Origin: Pelethousia sp034928145
GTDB taxonomy: Bacteria > Bacillota > Clostridia > Christensenellales > CAG-138
Assembly: GCA_034928145.1 (NCBI GenBank)
Contig: JAYFPE010000007.1
Location: 124,001-188,000 of the forward strand
Length of the DNA stretch: 64,000 bases
Direction: 5' to 3'
Shown: piece after piece, positions 9,207-17,854 of the stretch
Layout of the letters: each line of letters starts with the position of its first letter
How positions within the stretch are numbered: position 1 is the stretch's first letter
Notes under the pieces: model-generated
Told to the model about the DNA's origin: nothing
Databases searched by the model: none
The model's input: only the letters and a program-made list of their open reading frames with translations
Made by a program: the position numbers and the translations under genes

Positions 9207-9232
9207 AAAAGCCCCGGATATCCGGGGCTTTT
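9207..9232. terminator. Bidirectional terminator between convergent genes
   Basis: Perfect palindrome AAAAGCCCCGGAT/ATCCGGGGCTTTT. It can serve the + strand gene ending at 9136 and the minus-strand gene ending at 9262. Confidence 0.85.
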
Positions 9233-9261
9233 GTATCTGGAAGATATTGCTAGGGCCGGGC

Positions 9262-9759
9262 TTATCTGTTACAGCATGCGGCCGCAATCTCCTGAAAGGC
9301 CTTGCCGATCTCCTTGGGGGTACCGGAAAGGGCCTCGGCTTGGCGCATGATTTCCCGAAGGGTCTCGACATCCTGCTGGAGGAACAGCTCGCAGAGGAAG
9401 CGCTTCATACGGCCGTTGTTATAGCGCGCCAGGGCAATGGTCAATAGATCCGCCCGCGCGGCATATTCCGCATACCAGGGATCAAAGCCGCGGGCGGCAA
9501 TGCTCTTGCAGGTACGTTCCTTGGCGCAGCCCGTGTTTAGGTCGCTAAAATCCCCCATCTTACCCAGCCGGGCGCAGGGGAATTCATCGCAGAGGCCGCA
9601 ATGGGCCAACCGCTTTTGCCGGCAGCAATGGTGCACCTTGCAGGGCTCCGTATAGTACCCATCATGGGAACAGCCGGGGCACCTGCTTTTTCCTTCCGTC
9701 CTATATCTGCTGCACAAGGCGCAGGGCATGCCGCAATATCCATACGCGTAATCCGTCAT
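9262..9759 (-). CDS. DUF3795 cysteine-rich protein
   Basis: A 165-residue soluble protein with the Cys pattern of the DUF3795 family: CGMPCALC at the N-terminus, then CPGC, CKVHHCC and CGLCDEFPC. Such clusters suggest zinc or iron-sulfur binding, but the family has no assigned reaction that I know of. The length is typical. It stands between convergent and tandem neighbours with no obvious operon partner; the M50 protease gene upstream on the same strand is 54 bases away. Confidence 0.8.
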   Translation of the reverse strand: MTDYAYGYCGMPCALCSRYRTEGKSRCPGCSHDGYYTEPCKVHHCCRQKRLAHCGLCDEFPCARLGKMGDFSDLNTGCAKERTCKSIAARGFDPWYAEYAARADLLTIALARYNNGRMKRFLCELFLQQDVETLREIMRQAEALSGTPKEIGKAFQEIAAACCNR

Positions 9760-9813
9760 TTCCTCGGCTCCTTTGCATTCAGGCTGCGGGAAAGGGTGGC
9801 CACCCCGCTTATT

Positions 9814-10962
9814 TCACGCGCCCTGCACGGCCCGCTCCGCGATCTGCATCAGCTCACGCTCACTTTCGATATCGCTTGGATACGGATAAGAAAGGGCCTG
9901 CTTTTCAAACTGCGCTTTGATTTGGTCCGCTTTTTGCGCGTCGTTTTCGGCCAGCAGCGCACAGGCATATTCCGTACGCAGCACGGTGGGGAAGTTCTTC
10001 ATAGACTTCATGAATTTCTTTTGCTGCCCATCCGGCAGGGCGGACGGCTTTTCGCCGCGATGTTCGGCAATCAGCTTGCAGTAGATAAGGTCGCAAGCCA
10101 GCAGACCGCTGTGCAAACCAACGATGGCGGAATCCATTTTAAGCAGCCGCTCAATCAGTTCCGCCGCCTCGCCAAAGGCGTGGGCATCCATCAGGCGGTT
10201 GGCAGCGAACACGGAGAGGGCGGCGGTCATGCTGTTTTGCATCCCCGCCTCTGTGGGCAGCGCGAACCATTCCGTCGGCATATCTTTCAGACGAACGCCT
10301 TGGGCGACCCGCTCGTTGACTTTCATCTGCACCCAGAAGGCGCGCAGCGCATCCGGGCTTTTGCCAAGGGACAGCGCGTTATAGCCATCGTTATCCACAG
10401 CGCCCAGGCGTAAAGGGATGCCGTTGATCAGTGATAGCGCAATGCCGATTGCGCCGGATACCAGCATAAAAAAGGAAAGATAGGAGGTGCGCCGTAAAAG
10501 AAGATATATCCAAAGGAAGATCAGCCCGGCCAGCATATTGGCCAGCGCGCCGCCAAGGTTGTAGAGCGCAAAGGGGATCTTGCCCGCCACCATATCCGGC
10601 GGGCGCATCAGGCATTGGCCGCCCGTTCCCGCCAGGGATAGCCGCTTGTAGCGGAGCCTGCCATCCTGCTTAATCCACATGAAGCTGCCGATGCGAAAGG
10701 AGCAATAGCGGTAGCCGCTGCGCAGGCCGCCGGCGAGGTGCCCCGCCTCATGGAGAATGATCTGCAAAAAGAAGGCCGCGTATATGCCAAAGCACAGCAA
10801 TCCCAGCAGGAGAAGATATTGCCCAAGAGGCAGATCCATAGCGGAGACGGCCACCAGATACCTGCCTGCCAGCAACCCGCAGAGCGCGCCGAGCAGCGTA
10901 AAGAGCACCAGGCCGGTGCATTGCCGCCAAAATATCATTCTTTTTTTCTTCTTATCTCCCAT
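9814..10962 (-). CDS. M50-family site-2-protease-like membrane metalloprotease
   Basis: A 382-residue membrane protein. The zinc-protease motif HEAGH is at residues 71-75, inside a hydrophobic segment as in M50/S2P intramembrane proteases. There are about five predicted helices in the first 200 residues and a soluble alpha-helical C-terminal half rich in Leu/Ala (possibly TPR-like). The second metal-binding element is less clear; NGIPLRLGAVDNDGYNAL (~185-202) contains a candidate Asp. No site-1 protease, anti-sigma factor or peptide substrate is adjacent, so its role is open: it may process a membrane regulator or a peptide. Confidence 0.75.
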   Translation of the reverse strand: MGDKKKKRMIFWRQCTGLVLFTLLGALCGLLAGRYLVAVSAMDLPLGQYLLLLGLLCFGIYAAFFLQIILHEAGHLAGGLRSGYRYCSFRIGSFMWIKQDGRLRYKRLSLAGTGGQCLMRPPDMVAGKIPFALYNLGGALANMLAGLIFLWIYLLLRRTSYLSFFMLVSGAIGIALSLINGIPLRLGAVDNDGYNALSLGKSPDALRAFWVQMKVNERVAQGVRLKDMPTEWFALPTEAGMQNSMTAALSVFAANRLMDAHAFGEAAELIERLLKMDSAIVGLHSGLLACDLIYCKLIAEHRGEKPSALPDGQQKKFMKSMKNFPTVLRTEYACALLAENDAQKADQIKAQFEKQALSYPYPSDIESERELMQIAERAVQGA

Positions 10963-11044
10963 GATTACGCACCCCGTATCCTGCGCTTCATTTCTTTACG
11001 CTTCCTGCTGAGCTCGCTACGCTTCATAGTTCTATCCCTCTATT

Positions 11045-12772
11045 TTATAAAATCGAAAAGTAAATGCTGCCCACGGCCTGGCCGAATTGGGCCACGGTCG
11101 CATCCTGCCGTTTGGCGAGCTGCTTCATCAGCGGCGTGCCTGCCAACTCCTCATCCGCGGCCAGCAGGCGGATTCGCGGCGCGGTTTCGGCGCAGCCTGC
11201 ACAAAGCAGGGCAAATATGCTTTGCCGCTTGATAAAGCGGCCGAAGAGGAAGCGCGTGTCGGTCTTCGGTTGCAGCAGGAAGTCCATCTCGCGGCTCAAC
11301 CAGCCCAAATGCGTACCAATGCGGCGAAAAATTTCCGCTGCCGCAGCATCACCCGCCTCAGCTAGGGCCATCAGGCGCTCCAGGCAGGGCTTGCGCATGT
11401 CCTCCGGCTCGGTCGGCATGAGCAGCAAATCGCCTTCCTGCCGGGCGCAGCCGTTCAGCAGGGTGGGCTTTAACGCCGCGGCCAGTCGAAAGGCGGCCGC
11501 CTGCCCCATGTAGCGCCGCGCGCCGGGGAGGCCGGAATTCTCATTGCGCACGCTGCGAAGATCGGCAGCCGGGAGGCCCCGCGCGGGCAGGCTGCCCAGG
11601 TCGAGCAGCAAGTCATACAGCTCCAGGGGCATTTGGGGGATGCTGCCATCCTCGCCCAGCCAGCCGGTGCCTAAATCCGTGCCCAGGGTATGGGCGATGA
11701 CGCCGCCGGCCAGTTCGCCGCTTCCACCGGCCGCCATTTCCATAGCGGCCACAAAGGCGGCCATGTGCCCGTCATTGGTGATGCACACCCGCCCATCTTG
11801 GCGGCAGAGGGCTTGCAGCCCTTCCCGTAAAGCGCCGATCTTGCTAAGCTCGACCTCGTAATGCACGGCGGGGTTTTCGCGTATGCCTTTGGTTTTAGGC
11901 GTCTCCCCGCCCAGTATGCGCTCGTGAATCACCACATCCGGAAAGCTGAGGCCAACGCCGTCCAAAATGTCTACTGCTGGCCCCAAAGCCTCTTCCACAT
12001 GGGCCGCGGCCGCAGCGATTTGCTTTAGGCTTGTCCCAACCTCCAGCGCCCTTTCGAGGCTCTCCCACAGGGGATCCGATTCGGCCAACCCTCGCGCAGC
12101 CAGGTATGCGCGCATCAGGCGCGTCAACAGCAGGATGGGCTCCGTGATATCTTCCGCCACAGTGCCTGCGGCGGGGTTCCAATCGAATTCCTTGATGCAT
12201 ACAAGCCGGCCGTTTAGGCTGGCGGCCAGCTTGATATCCGTGCCGCCCACGTCGATGCCGCAGTACGCGCCCGTTTGCGCTTGCGCCGTAACGGCGGCCA
12301 GGCGCGGGGCCAGGGCTTCGCCCAGCGTGCCTTCCGCCTGTTTGGCAGGGGAATATTCCCGCATATCCTGCACGGCAAAGGCAAAGGGCGGGCAGCCCGC
12401 GGCCTTGCAGATGCGGGTTGCCACCTGCACGCACTTGGCATAAGCGCCGCCCGGGGCAAAGGAAGCCTGCACCTCGCCCAGCAGGCGCACAAGCCTCATA
12501 TCGCCCGTATCCGCGAAGAAGCGCAGCTCCCGCCCGCCCAACGCGGAAATTGCGTTGTGCACGCTGGCGCAGAGGTAATTCACCACAAAAGCCCGCTCCT
12601 CGTTACTCTGCCAGGCCGGGAGCGGGTGATGGAAATCCGTGGCTTGGCCATCGCAGGCGGTCAGCCGCAGAATGATGCGGCCGCAAGCGGATGACGTGAG
12701 CAGTTCCTCGCGCATCTGCGGCAGCCATAGCGGCGCGCCGGCCTTAGCTTGCTCAATGTAGGCGCTAAGCAT
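11045..12772 (-). CDS. ASKHA/ROK-like sugar kinase-like protein coupled to ABC transporter genes
   Basis: A 575-residue protein. From about residue 190 it carries actin-fold kinase motifs: GIDVGGTDIKLA (phosphate 1), VCITNDGHMAAFVA and HTLGTDLGTGWL (phosphate 2). The first ~190 residues are an additional domain I do not recognise. The cysteine zinc motif of classical ROK kinases/repressors is absent and so is a helix-turn-helix, so it is more likely an enzyme than a repressor. The start ATG overlaps the stop of the upstream ATPase gene by one base (TGATG), implying translational coupling and a shared substrate. Substrate unknown; a sugar or sugar derivative imported by the transporter is the simplest reading. 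Confidence 0.65.
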   Translation of the reverse strand: MLSAYIEQAKAGAPLWLPQMREELLTSSACGRIILRLTACDGQATDFHHPLPAWQSNEERAFVVNYLCASVHNAISALGGRELRFFADTGDMRLVRLLGEVQASFAPGGAYAKCVQVATRICKAAGCPPFAFAVQDMREYSPAKQAEGTLGEALAPRLAAVTAQAQTGAYCGIDVGGTDIKLAASLNGRLVCIKEFDWNPAAGTVAEDITEPILLLTRLMRAYLAARGLAESDPLWESLERALEVGTSLKQIAAAAAHVEEALGPAVDILDGVGLSFPDVVIHERILGGETPKTKGIRENPAVHYEVELSKIGALREGLQALCRQDGRVCITNDGHMAAFVAAMEMAAGGSGELAGGVIAHTLGTDLGTGWLGEDGSIPQMPLELYDLLLDLGSLPARGLPAADLRSVRNENSGLPGARRYMGQAAAFRLAAALKPTLLNGCARQEGDLLLMPTEPEDMRKPCLERLMALAEAGDAAAAEIFRRIGTHLGWLSREMDFLLQPKTDTRFLFGRFIKRQSIFALLCAGCAETAPRIRLLAADEELAGTPLMKQLAKRQDATVAQFGQAVGSIYFSIL

Positions 12773-13851
12773 CAGAGCAGGATGTGCACGTCATCCGGCC
12801 CAAAGACCAGGCTGCAGGCCTCGCCCACCTGATAGATGCGGCGGTTCTTGGGGTTGTGCTCAGTCAGCTTGACCAGCGTATCGCCCACCATCACGTGGTA
12901 ATTTTGATAGGAGCCCATGAAGCAGGAGAGGGCCACCTTGCAGGGCAGGCCGCCTGCCTCCGCCAGGCTGGCGGATTCCGGCCGCAGCACCAGCGTATAG
13001 TCCTGATTGATTTCGATGCCCGCCTGGGCTGCGGCCTTCACGGGGCTGCCCTCCACATTCAGCAGGGCGTAGCCACTTTCAATTGCCGTTACGGTGCCGC
13101 GAAGGAAGTTGGCCTCGCCTATGAAATCCGCCACGAACTCGCTGCCCGGGTGATAATATATCTCTTGCGGGGTGCCTTTTTGCGCTACCACGCCCTTGTT
13201 CATGATGATGATATCATCCGAAATGGCCATGGCCTCGCTCTGGTCGTGGGTCACGTAGATGGCGGTGATGCCCACCTCCTGCTGGATGCGGCGGATCTCC
13301 GTGCGCATGGAAACGCGCAGCTTGGCGTCGAGGTTGCTCAGCGGCTCGTCAAAGAGCAGCACCGAGGGCTCGATTACCAGTGCCCGCGCCAGGGCCACGC
13401 GCTGCTGCTGCCCGCCGGAGAGCTGGTGCGTCATGCGGCTCTCCATACCTTCGAGCTCAACGAGGGCCAGGATGTCCATTACCCGGCGGTGGATTTCCTC
13501 TTTGGAAAGCTTACGCAGCTTGAGGCCGTAGGCCACGTTGTCGAATACGTTGTAATGGGGTAGCAGAGCGTAGCTTTGGAAGACCATGGCCGTATCCCGC
13601 TTGTTGGGGGTCAGCTCGTTGATCGGCTGATCGCCCAGGTAAACCTCGCCCTCATCCGGGCTTTCAAAGCCGGCGATCATGCGCAGCGTGGTGGTTTTGC
13701 CGCAGCCCGAAGGCCCCAGCAGCGTCACAAAGGAGCCCGGCTCGATGGTAAGGGAGGTATCTTTGACCGCGTAAAAATCCTTGCCGGTTTTCGGATCCTG
13801 GTAGATTTTGGATATGTGTTCCAGGCGCACGCCCTTTTTGATCTTATCCAT
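12772..13851 (-). CDS. ABC transporter ATP-binding protein (PotA/FbpC type)
   Basis: ATPase of a binding-protein-dependent importer. It has Walker A GPSGCGKTT (~residue 45), Q-loop MVFQSYALLPH, signature LSGGQQQRVALARAL, Walker B VLLFDEPLSNLD and H-loop VTHDQSEAMAIS, followed by a C-terminal TOBE-like domain (~240-359). All catalytic residues are intact. It lies between the fused permease (3-base gap) and the ASKHA kinase (1-base overlap). The sequence class covers iron, polyamine, phosphonate and hexose-phosphate importers, so the ligand is not fixed. Confidence 0.9.
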   Translation of the reverse strand: MDKIKKGVRLEHISKIYQDPKTGKDFYAVKDTSLTIEPGSFVTLLGPSGCGKTTTLRMIAGFESPDEGEVYLGDQPINELTPNKRDTAMVFQSYALLPHYNVFDNVAYGLKLRKLSKEEIHRRVMDILALVELEGMESRMTHQLSGGQQQRVALARALVIEPSVLLFDEPLSNLDAKLRVSMRTEIRRIQQEVGITAIYVTHDQSEAMAISDDIIIMNKGVVAQKGTPQEIYYHPGSEFVADFIGEANFLRGTVTAIESGYALLNVEGSPVKAAAQAGIEINQDYTLVLRPESASLAEAGGLPCKVALSCFMGSYQNYHVMVGDTLVKLTEHNPKNRRIYQVGEACSLVFGPDDVHILL

Positions 13852-13854
13852 AAA

Positions 13855-15567
13855 TTAAGCTGCCTCCTTGATTTGTTTGCTGGTGCCGAAGTGCTTGATG
13901 AAGAGGTTCATCAGCAGCACCGAGCCGTAGGTGATGAGGATGAGGATAGTGGCAAAGGCGCAGGCGACGCTGTAAGAGCCCTTTTCGGCAAATTCATTGA
14001 TCTGTACCGTAATCAGCAGGAACTGCGGCGTAACCAGCAGGATAATGGCGGAGATGGCCGTGATGCTGCGCACAAAGGCCGTGACCAGGCCGCTGAGGAA
14101 GGAATCCTTGATGAGGGGCAGGGTCACCGTCATGAATACGCGGAAGCTGTTCGCCCCCATGTCGTAGGCGGATTCCTCGATGCTCTTATCGATCTGCCGC
14201 AGGGCGGAGATGCCGCTGCGGGTACCCGTGGGCAGGCTGCGCACCACGAACACGATGATGAGGATCAGCGCCGTGCCATAGAGGCCCTGCAAAAAGCCGG
14301 AGTGGAAGATGCCGCCCGAATAGCCGCGAATATAGCCCACGCCCAGCACCGTGCCGGGCACGGCCATGGCCAGCATGGAGACGGCCTCGATAAAGCCCTT
14401 GGCCCGGAACCTTTTCTTCACGACAAGGTAGGAGATGATCATGGATAAGAGCGCGGTGATGGGGGCCGAAACCAGGGAGAGCAGGAAGGAATCCCGGAAA
14501 GCCTCGAAGCCGTGGTAGCGGGTAAAGACCAGGTTGAACCATTTGAAGGTGAGCGGGGTGAATTTATAGCCCCAGGTAGGGAAGAGCGCGCCGATAGGGA
14601 CGCAGATGTACATCAATATCACAAAGGCCGCAGCCAGCGCGCACAGGGATTTGAGGGGGAGGGTAACGCTCCTGTCCGCAATGAGCATGCGCCCCCTGGA
14701 GGCCTTGCCCGTAAGGGTGGCGGCCGTGTTGGCCTCGAGGTAGTATTTCTGCACGGCGAACATCAGCAGCGTGATGGATAGGAGCACCACGGCCATGGCC
14801 GCAGCGCCCACTTTGTCGTATGCGCCGGTGATCTGCAAATAGATGGTAGTAGCCAGCGTATCGTAGGAGCCGCCGATGATCATGGGGTTGGCGAAATCGG
14901 CGATGGATTCGATGAAGGTGACGAGGAAGGCGTTGCCCAGGCCCGGCAGCAGCAGAGGCAGGGTCACATTGGCGAATACCTTGAAGCGGCCCGCACCCAT
15001 ATCCCGGGCCGCCTCCTCCAGGGAGGGGTCGATGTTTTTGAGCAGGCCCTTGAGCATCATGTAGCACACGGGGAAAAAGGTGAGCGTTTGCACGATCACA
15101 ATGCCCCCAAAGCCGTAGACACTATTGTCGTAGATGCCCAATAGAAAGCGGGTGATCAGCCCGGCCTTGCCGAAAAGCATGATCATAGAAAGGCTTAAAA
15201 CAAAGGGCGGGGAGACCACGGGCAGCATGGAGACCATCTTGAACAGACCGCCCACGCCCCTGCCGACCTTGACGTAGACCTCCACATACGCGAATAAAAG
15301 CCCGATCAACGTGGAAAGGATGCCGACCAGGAAGCCGACCTTGAGGGTGTTGGTGATGGCCGCCCGGAAGGTGATCATGCCCAGCACGCGCTTGAATACA
15401 TCCAGCGTAAAGCCGCCGTCGCCATAAAAACTATCCACGAGCAAAATGGCCAGCGGATAGAGGATAAACAGAGTTAAAAAGGTAATGAGCACAACGATGG
15501 TGGTGACCATGATGGGGTCCGCCATCAGCTTTTTCCGGTCCAGCGCCGCGCTCTGGCTCTTTGCCAT
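13855..15567 (-). CDS. Fused double-domain ABC permease (FbpB-like)
   Basis: A 570-residue membrane protein made of two binding-protein-dependent permease halves, each with about six helices and an EAA-type loop (LEEAARDMGAGRFKVFANVTL near 185 and IEESAYDMGANSFRVFMTVTL near 470). Single-chain permeases of this kind belong to ferric-ion, 2-aminoethylphosphonate and hexose-phosphate (AfuB) transporters. A ribosome site AAAGGAG precedes the ATG. The gene is separated from the binding-protein gene upstream by a terminator-like hairpin. Confidence 0.88.
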   Translation of the reverse strand: MAKSQSAALDRKKLMADPIMVTTIVVLITFLTLFILYPLAILLVDSFYGDGGFTLDVFKRVLGMITFRAAITNTLKVGFLVGILSTLIGLLFAYVEVYVKVGRGVGGLFKMVSMLPVVSPPFVLSLSMIMLFGKAGLITRFLLGIYDNSVYGFGGIVIVQTLTFFPVCYMMLKGLLKNIDPSLEEAARDMGAGRFKVFANVTLPLLLPGLGNAFLVTFIESIADFANPMIIGGSYDTLATTIYLQITGAYDKVGAAAMAVVLLSITLLMFAVQKYYLEANTAATLTGKASRGRMLIADRSVTLPLKSLCALAAAFVILMYICVPIGALFPTWGYKFTPLTFKWFNLVFTRYHGFEAFRDSFLLSLVSAPITALLSMIISYLVVKKRFRAKGFIEAVSMLAMAVPGTVLGVGYIRGYSGGIFHSGFLQGLYGTALILIIVFVVRSLPTGTRSGISALRQIDKSIEESAYDMGANSFRVFMTVTLPLIKDSFLSGLVTAFVRSITAISAIILLVTPQFLLITVQINEFAEKGSYSVACAFATILILITYGSVLLMNLFIKHFGTSKQIKEAA

Positions 15568-15640
15568 GGGGCCGCTCCTTTCTCCTGTAGGGGATGGATA
15601 TTCAGAAAGAAACCATCCGACTAGGTGCCGTTAAAAATAC

Positions 15641-15670
15641 GGGGGATGGCGGGTTGTTCCGCTATCCCCC
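15641..15670 (-). terminator. Attenuating terminator between binding protein and permease
   Basis: On the minus strand GGGGGATAGCGG pairs with CCGCCATCCCCC (one mismatch, 6-base loop) and is followed by GTATTTTTAACGG. This is a plausible partial terminator that would favour the binding-protein message over the permease, ATPase and kinase genes downstream. Confidence 0.7.
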
Positions 15671-15691
15671 ATATAAAAGCCGTATGTGTGA

Positions 15692-16843
15692 TTACTCGGT
15701 CTTGAAGCGGTCGTCGCCGCCGCCCAGCGCGTTCATCACCTCTTCCACATAGGTGGTGATGTTCTTGGTGGCGTCCTCAAAGTCATATTCCATCACGTTC
15801 TCGGGATCAAGGCCGAAATCCGCGGCCTGGGTGGGCTGCTCCACGTTGTCGATCACCAGGAACTGGTAGGAGCCGTTCTCATCCGCCATGCCTACGCAAT
15901 CGGGAGAGAGCGCATACTCAATCCAGAGCTTTGCGGCATTGGGGTGCGCGCAGCCTTTGAAGATGGCGGTGGCGCCAATCTCAAAGGATGTGCCGCTGGA
16001 GGGGATCACCAGCTGGATGTTCTCATAGCCGTTATCTACGATCTGGGTGATGCCATCGTGCAGGAAGCCGATGCCGATCACGCATTCGCCCGTGCCCACG
16101 TTCTTGGAGGGGCCGGAGCCGGATTTGGTGTAGACTTCGATGTTCTTATCAAGGTCGACCAGGTATTGAATGCCCGCGTCATGGCCCTTCTTTTGGATCA
16201 TGGTGTTGATGACCAGCTTAGCCGTGCCGGCGGTATTGTAGTTGGAGAGCCACACAAGGCCCTTGTACTGCGGGTTGAGCAGATCGTCCCAATCGGCGGG
16301 GATAGGCAGGTTCATGCGGGCCAGCTCGTCGGTGTTGACCATAAAGCCGAGGATGCCCTTGTAGATGCCGTACCAATAGCCATCCGCATGGCGGTACATA
16401 TCGCTCAGCAGGTGGGAAGCGTTCTTGGCCTCATAAGCCTCGAGCAGGCCCTCGCTGGCGCAGACGTTATAAGGATCGGTGGTGCCGCCGAACCAAACGT
16501 CCGCAGAGGGGTTGCCGTTCTCTTCTTCGATCTTGGCCTGCACCTCGCCGGTGGAGAGGCGTTGGTACTCGACCTTGATGCCGTAAAGCTTTTCGAAGCC
16601 CTGGCAGGCGGCCGCTAAGTATTCTTCTTCGCAGGAGCCGTATACCACCAGGGTGCCTTCGGCCTTGGCGGCTGCGATCAGGGCCTCCTCTTCAGAAGGC
16701 TCCGCTGCGGCGGGCTCGGCTGCGGGTGCTGCTGGCGCGGGCGCTGCTGGCGCCGCGGGCTCTGCCGGGGCTGCCGTTTGCGCGCAGGCAACCAGAGACA
16801 AAACCATCATGACGCACACGATGAACGCAAGGGTCTTTTTCAT
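15692..16843 (-). CDS. ABC transporter substrate-binding lipoprotein (FbpA/AfuA-like)
   Basis: Extracellular binding protein of the ferric/aminoethylphosphonate/hexose-phosphate group: EGTLVVYGSCEEEYLAAA opens the mature fold, and DVWFGGTTDPY and SSGTSFEIGATAIFKG are typical. The signal peptide ends in lipobox LVAC, followed by an Ala/Pro linker. I place the start at the ATG at 16843 because GGAGGAC lies nine bases before it; the ATG 30 bases earlier has no such site. It heads the operon running to the ASKHA kinase. The pairing with a sugar-kinase-like protein makes a hexose-phosphate or related ligand as likely as iron. Confidence 0.85.
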   Translation of the reverse strand: MKKTLAFIVCVMMVLSLVACAQTAAPAEPAAPAAPAPAAPAAEPAAAEPSEEEALIAAAKAEGTLVVYGSCEEEYLAAACQGFEKLYGIKVEYQRLSTGEVQAKIEEENGNPSADVWFGGTTDPYNVCASEGLLEAYEAKNASHLLSDMYRHADGYWYGIYKGILGFMVNTDELARMNLPIPADWDDLLNPQYKGLVWLSNYNTAGTAKLVINTMIQKKGHDAGIQYLVDLDKNIEVYTKSGSGPSKNVGTGECVIGIGFLHDGITQIVDNGYENIQLVIPSSGTSFEIGATAIFKGCAHPNAAKLWIEYALSPDCVGMADENGSYQFLVIDNVEQPTQAADFGLDPENVMEYDFEDATKNITTYVEEVMNALGGGDDRFKTE

Positions 16844-16910
16844 TTGTATTGTCCTCCATTTTATTTTATCCACGCAAAGCGACTGCTCTGCGAAGCGAAG
16901 TGATATTGGG

Positions 16911-16939
16911 ATTTTATACCCTTGTCGTTAAAGTGTCAA
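16911..16939 (-). promoter_or_regulatory. Sigma-A promoter of the FbpA-like transporter operon
   Basis: On the minus strand TTGACA (16939-16934), 17 bp, TAAAAT (16916-16911), about 68 bases ahead of the start at 16843. This is one of the best promoter matches in the window. An AT-rich 7-bp inverted repeat (GTATAAT/ATTATAC, 16958-16976) lies just upstream of it. Confidence 0.75.
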
Positions 16940-16981
16940 TGTTTTACACATCTTTACGTATAATTATAGATTATACCTATC

Positions 16982-17674
16982 CTACTGCATCATTTCCACG
17001 GCGAATACGACCTGCTCATTTTGGGCCAGTTCCCGGCAGATGCTGGCGATTTGACCCTCGCGGCTGGCCGGCAGTTCAGCCTCCAGCCCCAGGTGGCCGC
17101 TGAGGCCGCTTTGGGGGGGCGTGATGTGAAAGGTCGCAATCTGATATTCTTGCTTTAAATAAGCGAGAAAAGCGTTGAGCTGCTCCGGCGCTCTTAATTC
17201 GAGATAGACGCTGTTGTTGCGCTGGGCTTTGATATTGCGCTCCACATAGGGTAACAGAGCGTTGGTGGCCAGCACCAGCAGCACGGAAATCAGGGCCGCC
17301 TCATAATAGCCGATGCCGATCGCCAAACCGATGGCGGCCGTAGCCCAAAGGCCCGCGGCCGTGGTCAGGCCCGTCACTTGAAAGTGGCCCCGTATGAGGA
17401 TCATACCCGCGCCCAAAAAGCCGATGCCGGAGATGACCTGCGCGCCGACCCGCAGTGGATCCGTGGTAAAGTTTAGGATCTCCGTAGTATAAAGGCCCAC
17501 CAGGGCGGAAAGGGCCGCCCCCAGGCAAACCAGGATGTGCGTGCGCATGCCGGCGGCGCGGCCCCGGCGGCCACGCTCCATGCCAATAACCCCGCCGAGC
17601 ACGGTGGCCAGCAGCAGCCGGATGGCCGCCGTTAGCAGTGTAAGTTCGCGCAGCGCGTGCAGAATGCCGCTCAT
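16982..17674 (-). CDS. MgtC/SapB family membrane protein
   Basis: A 230-residue protein whose first ~145 residues carry the MgtC domain: GGVIGMERGRRGRAAGMRTH, VISGIGFLGAGMI and GLTTAAGLWATAAIGLAIG are its hallmark segments, with four to five membrane helices. The C-terminal ~80 residues look like the small ACT-like domain of longer MgtC proteins. In pathogens MgtC affects F1Fo-ATPase and magnesium-limited growth; in other bacteria the role is unclear. A GGGGGAGGAAT ribosome site precedes the ATG. I see no Mg2+ riboswitch in the 180 bases upstream. Confidence 0.88.
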   Translation of the reverse strand: MSGILHALRELTLLTAAIRLLLATVLGGVIGMERGRRGRAAGMRTHILVCLGAALSALVGLYTTEILNFTTDPLRVGAQVISGIGFLGAGMILIRGHFQVTGLTTAAGLWATAAIGLAIGIGYYEAALISVLLVLATNALLPYVERNIKAQRNNSVYLELRAPEQLNAFLAYLKQEYQIATFHITPPQSGLSGHLGLEAELPASREGQIASICRELAQNEQVVFAVEMMQ

Positions 17675-17787
17675 GGTTATTCCTCCCCCAAGCAGGCCGT
17701 GAAGGCCGCCGATTCTGCCATTACAATATGCGCATTTTACCAGAATATCCCTACGCGGTCAAGAATCGGCCGGCATAGAAATATAGC

Positions 17788-17825
17788 AAAAGGGCCGCGG
17801 CGCGAAGACACACCGCAGCTCTTTT
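17788..17825 (-). terminator. Terminator after uxuA
   Basis: On the minus strand AAAAGAGC pairs with GCCCTTTT (one G-U pair), supported by an inner GCGG/CCGC stem. It lies 30 bases past the uxuA stop. Confidence 0.65.
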
Positions 17826-17854
17826 GTTGGTTTATCTGTTTATCTGTTACCTGC

